From: an uncultured Oscillospiraceae bacterium
GTDB lineage: Bacteria > Bacillota > Clostridia > Oscillospirales > Oscillospiraceae
Assembly: GCA_900752285.1 (NCBI GenBank)
Contig: CAADUW010000160.1
Span: forward strand, 1 to 15,836
DNA: 15,836 nucleotides
Reading direction: 5' to 3'
Part shown: in pieces, positions 7,288 to 12,670 of the stretch
Numbering within the stretch: the first letter of the stretch is position 1
Layout: every line of letters begins with the position of its first letter
Position numbers and translations under genes: made by a program
The notes under the pieces: generated by a model
Seen by the model: only the letters and a program-made list of their open reading frames with translations
What the model was told of the DNA's origin: nothing
Databases searched by the model: none

Positions 7288-8274
7288 TTAAGTTCCAGAT
7301 TTTCGAATACTTGTGTATGTGTTGTGCCTCGCCTGCAAAATCAGATAAAGCATGACAAGTCGGACATGCCCCCGGCGATAGCACCACAGGTAAATCGGAT
7401 TCCGTTTCTGCCGTATGCTGGAACAGCACTGCCGATAAGCGTCCAGCCTGCCGGTCTCCTCCGCTATTTTCAGCTTTCGCAACAGGGAAATATCACTTCG
7501 GCTGGCAGTGTATTTCAGGTAATTTTCAAAATGCCAATTGATGTGTCCATTATCCCGCACATCCATCGTCTGAACATCTGTTGCCCCCAGCCACCTCAGC
7601 CCTTTATCCATAAAATGAAAAAAAGTATCAATTTGTTCCGGAGAAGGCACACGCTTGGAGAGGGAACCATCCACGGAAATATCATAGTGATATAACCGCC
7701 GGTGCAGGATTCGGAGAACGCCATCCACCCGGCCCAAATATTCCAGTACGAAACAGACATCCTCCCCCAACTCCAGCCCTTCATGAAATCGGAGATCCCC
7801 CACAGCCGAGCGCAAATACAGCTTGTTAATAGGAGAACAGGCCACCAATGGGTAATGAAAAATCTCTTTTCGGGGCACATCGGTATAAAATTTCAAGTTG
7901 GTTTCTGCTTCGTCATACCGATCGATCTCGCAGATCACCGTATCCCCGGGGCGGTACTGTTCCAGCATGCTCTCACACAAATCAGGTTCCACCCAGTCGT
8001 CACTGTCACAGAACAGAACGAAGTCTCCCCGGGCAGCGTCCAGCCCGGCGTTTCGGGCAGAGGATACGCCTCCGTTGGGTTTATCAATGACCCGGATCCG
8101 GCTGTCCGACGCCGCGTATTCCCGGCAAAGGGACAGGGAATCATCCCGGGAGCCGTCATTTACCAGCAGAATTTCCAGATTTTCATAGGTCTGCCCCGTC
8201 AGGGAGTCCACGCACCGGGCGAGGGTTTTCGCGGCATTATAAACCGGGACGATGATGCTGATTGTCTGCTCCAT
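7288..8274 (-). CDS. GT2 family glycosyltransferase (second of a near-duplicate pair)
   Basis: This 328-aa GT-A enzyme has the same catalytic N-terminus as its neighbour ([23 protein letters not shown] at 90-94) and the same GED position (170-172). Residues 117-205 are recognisably related to the neighbour without indels through about 180 (shared LRFHE, CFV.EYL, RRLYHY and GSLSKR). The last 120 residues differ, so acceptor choice probably differs. The ATG at 8274 is preferred because GAGGAG lies 8 nt upstream and the protein then begins at the conserved first strand; a longer frame to 8385 overlaps the preceding gene's end and adds unconserved sequence. The upstream GT4 gene ends 34 nt earlier. 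The 3' part (7288-7926) is visibly AT-richer than the 5' part. The stop codon directly abuts the hairpin element. Confidence 0.9.
   Translation of the reverse strand: MEQTISIIVPVYNAAKTLARCVDSLTGQTYENLEILLVNDGSRDDSLSLCREYAASDSRIRVIDKPNGGVSSARNAGLDAARGDFVLFCDSDDWVEPDLCESMLEQYRPGDTVICEIDRYDEAETNLKFYTDVPRKEIFHYPLVACSPINKLYLRSAVGDLRFHEGLELGEDVCFVLEYLGRVDGVLRILHRRLYHYDISVDGSLSKRVPSPEQIDTFFHFMDKGLRWLGATDVQTMDVRDNGHINWHFENYLKYTASRSDISLLRKLKIAEETGRLDAYRQCCSSIRQKRNPIYLWCYRRGHVRLVMLYLILQARHNTYTSIRKSGT
7927..8274 (-). repeat. 348-bp duplicated segment, copy B (codons 1-116 of the GT2 gene)
   Basis: Partner of 6744-7091: about 94% identical over 348 bases with no gaps, in direct orientation, about 1.18 kb apart. 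Most differences are G/A or C/T changes at third codon positions. Direct repeats of this length inside one operon are a substrate for homologous recombination, which would delete the hairpin element and create a single hybrid GT2 gene. Confidence 0.88.
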
Positions 8275-8308
8275 AGGCTTGCTCCTCACGTTTTTGGTTT
8301 CTGCCGGT

Positions 8309-9478
8309 TCAGACAAAGACGGTTCCCCGATAGGGATCCAAATCCCCCATCCCGTCTGCGGAGGTTTTTTTGAGATTATCCGCAAATCGGGCGGCAGCGT
8401 CCGGGCAATCGATCAGCTCCCCGACGGCAGACGCCAGCGCTTCTGCCGATACGGGCACGATTCTGCCGGTGACGCCGTCCTGAAGCTGGGACACCATCCC
8501 CCCTACCCGGGTCGCCACGATCGGTCTGCACAGGATTTTTGCTTCCGTAACAGCAAACGGGTAGGCTTCGTAGTGGGACGGCTGCACGTAAATATCCGCA
8601 CAGCGAATACACGGGTAAGGATTGAGCAGGTCGCCCTCCGGGAGAAAGCTTCCGGTAAGCCCCAGCCGGGCAATTTCCTGCCGGAACCGCTCCATACCGG
8701 CGCCGCCGCCCACCCAGTGCCAGCAAACGTTTTTCCCGGCGGCACGCAGAATGCGGCAGGCTTCCAGCGCCAGCTCCGGTCCCTTTTCCGGGGCAAGCCG
8801 GGCAACGGTGACAATGTGCACCGCGTCTTTCCGGAAGCTTTCCGGCGGAGCCGCCTCCGCGCTCTGCAAAATCCGCTCCCGGTCGCAGAGATTCGGCAGC
8901 ACCAGAATCCAATCCGTCAGCGCGGGGAATTTCTCCCGAAGGATCTCCGCACAGGCAGGCGAAACGGCAACGATCCGGTCAAATTTTCCGTAGTACACCT
9001 GATCCCGGGCATAATCCCGGGCATTTTTTTCGTAGGCGCCGTTGTGGAACCACAGTACCTTCCGCCCGGCAGTAACCTTGTCCGCCACATAGTAGGGGGC
9101 AAGCCCGTTCTGGGAGTAGGCAACGGCAATATCATAACGCTTCGGAATGGCGGGAAAGGTCGTCCACAGGGGCAGCCCCAGTTTGATCCGCACCCGGTGG
9201 TCAAAATAGGACAGGAAGCGCCGCTTGTGGCGCAGCAGTCCGCCCCGGCGGCGAATTTCCGCCATGGTGAACCGGGTATTCAGCGTGTAGAGGAAGGGAT
9301 CCAAATAGGTCACCTTCCGGCGAATCTGATCCCGCAGGGCATATTCCGGATTCATGACCAGAAGATCCACGTCAAATTCCGTCTCCGGCATTTCGTTCAG
9401 CAGATTCACAAGGGCGCGCTCAATGCCGCCGATTCCCAGTCCGTAGCACACGAACAGGACGCTTTTTTTGTTCTCCAT
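8309..9478 (-). CDS. GT4 family glycosyltransferase
   Basis: This 389-aa GT-B retaining glycosyltransferase opens with SVLFVCYGLGIGGIERALVN (6-25), the usual glycine-rich N-terminal loop, and has a C-terminal nucleotide-sugar domain with TVARLAPEKG (224-233), VGGGAGMERF (256-265) and the EX7E motif EAYPFAVTE (304-312), followed by RVGGM. It should add one sugar to the lipid-linked repeat at the cytoplasmic membrane face. The ATG at 9478 is chosen because AAAGGAG sits about 9 nt upstream and the conserved first strand follows; a longer frame to 9622 would overlap the end of the upstream gene. The gap to the upstream GT2 gene is 55 nt and to the downstream GT2 gene 34 nt. Donor and acceptor cannot be deduced. 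Confidence 0.9.
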   Translation of the reverse strand: MENKKSVLFVCYGLGIGGIERALVNLLNEMPETEFDVDLLVMNPEYALRDQIRRKVTYLDPFLYTLNTRFTMAEIRRRGGLLRHKRRFLSYFDHRVRIKLGLPLWTTFPAIPKRYDIAVAYSQNGLAPYYVADKVTAGRKVLWFHNGAYEKNARDYARDQVYYGKFDRIVAVSPACAEILREKFPALTDWILVLPNLCDRERILQSAEAAPPESFRKDAVHIVTVARLAPEKGPELALEACRILRAAGKNVCWHWVGGGAGMERFRQEIARLGLTGSFLPEGDLLNPYPCIRCADIYVQPSHYEAYPFAVTEAKILCRPIVATRVGGMVSQLQDGVTGRIVPVSAEALASAVGELIDCPDAAARFADNLKKTSADGMGDLDPYRGTVFV

Positions 9479-9533
9479 GGAAGAGGACTCCTTTCGGGAC
9501 GCGTCAGGGCAGCCGAATCCTTCGGAGGGCGCC

Positions 9534-10520
9534 TCACGCATATTCTCCGCCCCGGAACAGGCGGACGTACAGACGGAACGTAAACCGAAACAGCCACGGC
9601 GCGTCGCAGATTGCCCGGGCAAGAAGCTGATTGCGGCGGGTCAGCAGAGGGAAGCTCTCCCGCTCTTCCGCCAGAAGCGCCTGCACCTTATCCCGGTCGG
9701 CACGGAATTTCTTCCGGTCCTCCACGGTCAGCAGGGCGTAAATATACAGCAGCACCCGCAGCAGCGCAATTTCCCCGTCCTCTTTCAGTTCTTCTCCGCA
9801 AGCATCCAGAATGAGCTGCCGCACCCGGATGGGGTCGTAAATCCAGTGAGTATTCTTCCGCCCGGTGACGGCGGATCCCTTGCGGGTGATGTACCGGTAA
9901 GGGCAGAAATCCGCGTAAACGGACTGCTTTGCCTCCGAAAACAGGTAGAAATTCATGAGCATATCTTCATTGTTCCGGATGGAGCAATCCATTTTCTCCG
10001 AGAGGTCCCGGAACAGCTCCCTGCGGTACAGCTTGGTGCAGAGGGAGGGACCTACCGTCCGCTCCTCCAGCAAATCCCGCAGACCGGTCAGACGGTCCTG
10101 CGGGCGCACGCGCCCCGTACCGTAATGAAGGGTCACGTTTCCCTTCAGGTCGATCTGCCGATAGCCGCAGTGGGAAATGTCGGCGTGATACAGGCGGGCA
10201 TTTTCCAGCAGGCGGTCGTACATATCCGGCGCAATTTCATCGTCTCCGTCCACGAAGCCGATCCAGCTGCCCCGGGCTTCCGAAACGCCCAGCAGCCGGG
10301 CGGCAGTAACGCCGGCGTTACGCTGATGCAGCGCCCGTACCCGGGAATCCTGCCGGGCAAATTCTTCTGCCACGGCAAGGCTGTCGTCCACGGAACCGTC
10401 GTCGATCAGAAGAACCTCCAGATTCCGGTGGGTCTGACCGAGGATGCTCTCCACGCACCGGGGCAGCCAGGGAGCCAGATTGAAAATGGGGACAACCACG
10501 GAGATCAAATCGTCGCACAT
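9534..10520 (-). CDS. GT2 family glycosyltransferase
   Basis: This 328-aa GT-A enzyme shows ISVVVPIFNLAPWLPRCVES (6-25), LLIDDGSVDDS (37-47), NAGVTAARLLGV (68-79), the metal-binding DGDDE (91-95) and a NNEDM block (183-187) where the catalytic acidic residue is expected. It is only distantly similar to the GT2 pair further along and does not share their duplicated segment. A GTG at 10538 is in frame, but AAGGAG lies just inside that stretch and 9 nt before the ATG at 10520, so the ATG is taken as the start. It ends 55 nt before the next GT4 gene and starts 34 nt after the preceding one. The C-terminus is basic and hydrophobic, compatible with peripheral membrane association. Donor and acceptor are unknown. 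Confidence 0.9.
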   Translation of the reverse strand: MCDDLISVVVPIFNLAPWLPRCVESILGQTHRNLEVLLIDDGSVDDSLAVAEEFARQDSRVRALHQRNAGVTAARLLGVSEARGSWIGFVDGDDEIAPDMYDRLLENARLYHADISHCGYRQIDLKGNVTLHYGTGRVRPQDRLTGLRDLLEERTVGPSLCTKLYRRELFRDLSEKMDCSIRNNEDMLMNFYLFSEAKQSVYADFCPYRYITRKGSAVTGRKNTHWIYDPIRVRQLILDACGEELKEDGEIALLRVLLYIYALLTVEDRKKFRADRDKVQALLAEERESFPLLTRRNQLLARAICDAPWLFRFTFRLYVRLFRGGEYA

Positions 10521-10554
10521 ATCCGGGCACTCCTTCACCGTCCTGAAAAGGCAG

Positions 10555-11625
10555 TCAGGACCTTTTTATTTTTCTGTAAATGGCCAGATAACCCTCCGCG
10601 CAGGCGTCGGCGCTGTAGGCCTTCACCAGCTCTTTTGAGATCTGACCGAACCGCTCCCGCAGTGCGGGATCCCGGGCAAAGCGGATCATTTCCCGCACCA
10701 GCGCGTCCAGATCTCCGTCCGGGATCAGAACGCCGTTGCCCTGCACGATGTCCGACATGCCGCCCACGTCCGTTCCCAGCACGGGAAGCCCGGCGGCCAT
10801 GCCCTCCAGCACGGACAGGGGCAGCCCCTCCACATGGGAGGTCAGCAGATACACATCGGCGTCACACAGAAAGTCCTCCGGCTTCGTCTGGATCCCGGCA
10901 AAGGTGACCTTGCCGGCAATCCCCAGCTCCTCCGCCTCCCGGGTAAGCGCATCCCGCTCCGGGCCGTCCCCCAGCAGCACCAGCCGGGCACCCGGCACCG
11001 ACTCCAGCACCCGGGGCAGCGCCCGCAGGGCAAGGCTCTGATTCTTGGCGGGAACCAGCCGCCCCACGCTGATAAAGCGAACCAGCCCGTCCTCTCGCCG
11101 GTGATGGCAGAAGCGTTCCAGTTCCACGGGGTTATTTACATAGGGAAACACCGTCTCCGGGCAATGGTAACAGGCGCAGCACAGCGCCTGATTCTGCCGG
11201 GAGATGGTGGCATAGTGAAGCTTTCCGGTTTTGCTGCACAGATACATGAACCGGCGCAGCGCGTTTGGGAACTCCTCCGCCGGGTGGGTGTGAATGGTAT
11301 GCAGCTGGACTGTCCGGTGGGTCATGACCCAGGGGATGGTATAAAATCCGGCGTAAATATGGGTATGCACCACGTCCGGTCTGATCCGGTTCAGGGTCTT
11401 CCAAAGCCGGAGCATGGCGCCCACGCTGGCGTGTCCCTGCTTGTCCATATAGTGAACGGGAACCCCGGCGGCGGAAAGCTTTTCCTCAAATGGATGATTC
11501 TGCCGGGGGTACATGCTGATCATTTCCACATCCGCCCCGGCCTTCCGCAGGTGAACGGCGAGCTGGGTCGCCATATTTTCCGCCCCGCCGGTAACAAACA
11601 CGGGAATCACAATGGCAATTTTCAT
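10555..11625 (-). CDS. GT4 family glycosyltransferase
   Basis: This 356-aa GT-B enzyme has an N-terminal domain starting IAIVIPVFVTGGAENMA (3-19), followed by DVVHTHIY (84-91), and a C-terminal domain with SVGRLVPAKN (186-195), LLGDGPERD (217-225), the EX7E motif EGLPLSVLE (266-274) and GTDVGGM (284-290). These are hallmarks of retaining GT4 sugar transferases acting on lipid-linked glycans. The ATG at 11625 has AAAGGAG at 7-nt spacing. The in-frame extension to 11790 overlaps the PlsY-like gene and is unconserved, so it is dropped. It is the second gene of the cluster, 58 nt after the PlsY-like gene and 34 nt before the next. A cysteine-rich stretch (CCACYHC, 149-155) is an unusual local feature of unknown meaning. 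Confidence 0.9.
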   Translation of the reverse strand: MKIAIVIPVFVTGGAENMATQLAVHLRKAGADVEMISMYPRQNHPFEEKLSAAGVPVHYMDKQGHASVGAMLRLWKTLNRIRPDVVHTHIYAGFYTIPWVMTHRTVQLHTIHTHPAEEFPNALRRFMYLCSKTGKLHYATISRQNQALCCACYHCPETVFPYVNNPVELERFCHHRREDGLVRFISVGRLVPAKNQSLALRALPRVLESVPGARLVLLGDGPERDALTREAEELGIAGKVTFAGIQTKPEDFLCDADVYLLTSHVEGLPLSVLEGMAAGLPVLGTDVGGMSDIVQGNGVLIPDGDLDALVREMIRFARDPALRERFGQISKELVKAYSADACAEGYLAIYRKIKRS

Positions 11626-11683
11626 TTGAAAACTCCTTTTCCGATCTGAAATTCGCCGCACGAGAATGACCGGATGCCGGACA

Positions 11684-12286
11684 TTACAGCAGCTTGATGC
11701 CGAGGGCTTCCCTTGGCTCGGTACTCCGATGGAGGCGGAAGGAAGTAACGGCGGTGATGAGCAGGAAACCGGCGGTGACCGGTCTTGCAAGACGCATGCC
11801 CACCATGCACACCGCGGAAACCAGATAGGAAAACAGGGTGCGGTAGAAATTGGGCGTGATCTTCACAACCACGGAGAAGAAAAGAAACACCCCGGCAAAT
11901 ACCAGCACCGGCTCCCACACAGGCAGGAGCCCCAGCAGGCAGCCGAAAGTGACGGCAATGCCCTTGCCGCCCCTAAACCGGAAAAACGCCGGGAAAATAT
12001 GCCCCACCACCGGGGCAGCCAGCACCAGCACCAGTCCCATGCCGGTGGGATCGCCGCCGGTTTTCAGGTACAGCCACACGGGCAGGATGCCCTTCAGCAG
12101 GTCCGCCAGCACCGTGGCAGTCCCGCACAGAATGCCGCCATAGGCAAAAGCGTTGAAAGCGCCGGGGTTATGATCCGGGCTTTCGGCAATCATTTTGTCC
12201 TCGACCCCGTGGAGCCGGGCAAACAGCCGGGCAAACAGGATGCTCCCGGACAGATAACCGAGAATTACAAATTGCAGGGTGTGCAT
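11684..12286 (-). CDS. plsY: PlsY-like glycerol-3-phosphate acyltransferase, divergent
   Basis: This 200-aa integral membrane protein matches the PlsY family, which acylates glycerol 3-phosphate from acyl phosphate to give lysophosphatidic acid. It has about five to seven hydrophobic helices, GYLSGSILFA (10-19), a NPGAFNA block (40-46) and GHIFPAFFRFRGGKGIAV (95-112), the three conserved PlsY regions. The second region is atypical: family members usually read GSGNPGATN, while here ESPDHNPGAFN loses the Gly-Ser-Gly before NPG. This suggests a paralogue with a changed substrate or a dedicated role rather than the housekeeping enzyme (inference). The ATG has AAGGAA about 5 nt upstream. It is the first gene of the glycopolymer operon, with a leader of about 210 nt and a promoter at 12502-12529. 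A link between phospholipid precursor supply and a lipid-anchored polymer is plausible. Confidence 0.82.
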   Translation of the reverse strand: MHTLQFVILGYLSGSILFARLFARLHGVEDKMIAESPDHNPGAFNAFAYGGILCGTATVLADLLKGILPVWLYLKTGGDPTGMGLVLVLAAPVVGHIFPAFFRFRGGKGIAVTFGCLLGLLPVWEPVLVFAGVFLFFSVVVKITPNFYRTLFSYLVSAVCMVGMRLARPVTAGFLLITAVTSFRLHRSTEPREALGIKLL

Positions 12287-12472
12287 AAAATTTCCTTCTT
12301 TACCTCTTTTTCCGTTCTTTTCGCTTCTCCCGCGAATCCGGAACCGGTAGACGGCAAACAGCGCTGCAATCTACGGATATCCCTCCGGGCGGCAGCGTGA
12401 TTTTTCAGACGCGCCGGACATGTTTCAGGATTCCCACCCCATACCGTCCGCCTTATCCCGCAGAAAACGCAG

Positions 12473-12524
12473 AAATTCCCTTTTTACGGCTATGATTACT
12501 CATTATACCATAAAAAGGGAATTT
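12473..12524. promoter_or_regulatory. 13-bp inverted repeat flanking the -10 box, operator candidate
   Basis: AAATTCCCTTTTT (12473-12485) and AAAAAGGGAATTT (12512-12524) are perfect inverse copies separated by 26 nt. The right arm lies in the -35/-10 spacer, the left arm just after the expected transcription start, and the -10 box lies between them. Nested inside is a second palindrome, ATGA-N4-TCAT (12492-12503), nearly concentric with the outer one. Since only one arm would be transcribed, a DNA-binding regulator is a better explanation than an RNA hairpin. A closely similar arrangement occurs at the GTPase gene promoter (15220-15260). Confidence 0.6.
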
Positions 12525-12529
12525 CACAA
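12502..12529 (-). promoter_or_regulatory. Sigma-A promoter of the glycopolymer operon
   Basis: On the minus strand TTGTGA (12524-12529) and TATAAT (12502-12507) are 16 nt apart, and the -10 is extended (TGGTATAAT). Transcription should start near 12495, leaving a leader of about 210 nt before the PlsY-like gene. I see no equally good promoter between the genes down to 1690, in line with one long operon. Confidence 0.72.
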
Positions 12530-12670
12530 TAGGCAACTTACATTCCCTGCCCGATTCCGGCGCTTTGGGGAACATCAGGTTTTGATTTCTTCGAAAAATT
12601 TCTGATCTTGTTGCCGGCCGGGGCAGGCGAAAGCAGATGAGCAGCGCTCATGTCCCGAATCCATACTTCT

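Larger units (their letters stand above)
12287..12670. other. 384-nt intergenic region: operon leader, promoter and 3' end of the GTPase gene
   Basis: From the right, 12530-12670 is the downstream flank of the GTPase-nuclease gene. It holds the small palindrome ATGAGC/GCTCAT (12637-12651), but I see no hairpin with a T-tract, so no convincing intrinsic terminator. The promoter and inverted repeat of the glycopolymer operon occupy 12473-12529. From 12287 to about 12495 lies a leader of about 210 nt. I recognise no riboswitch, T-box or tRNA in it; only very short frames without good ribosome binding sites are present. Confidence 0.6.

Noticed and set aside
12287..12450. Short frames in the operon leader as a leader peptide
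   Set aside because: The candidates (5 and 16 codons) lack a good ribosome binding site and show no codon runs suggesting attenuation.
12515..12529. Rex-like operator (TTGTGA...TCACAA) at the operon promoter
   Set aside because: Only the TTGTGA half is present, and it coincides with the -35 box; the second half is missing.
12637..12651. Palindrome ATGAGC/GCTCAT as a terminator of the GTPase gene
   Set aside because: The stem is only six base pairs and no T-run follows on the minus strand.
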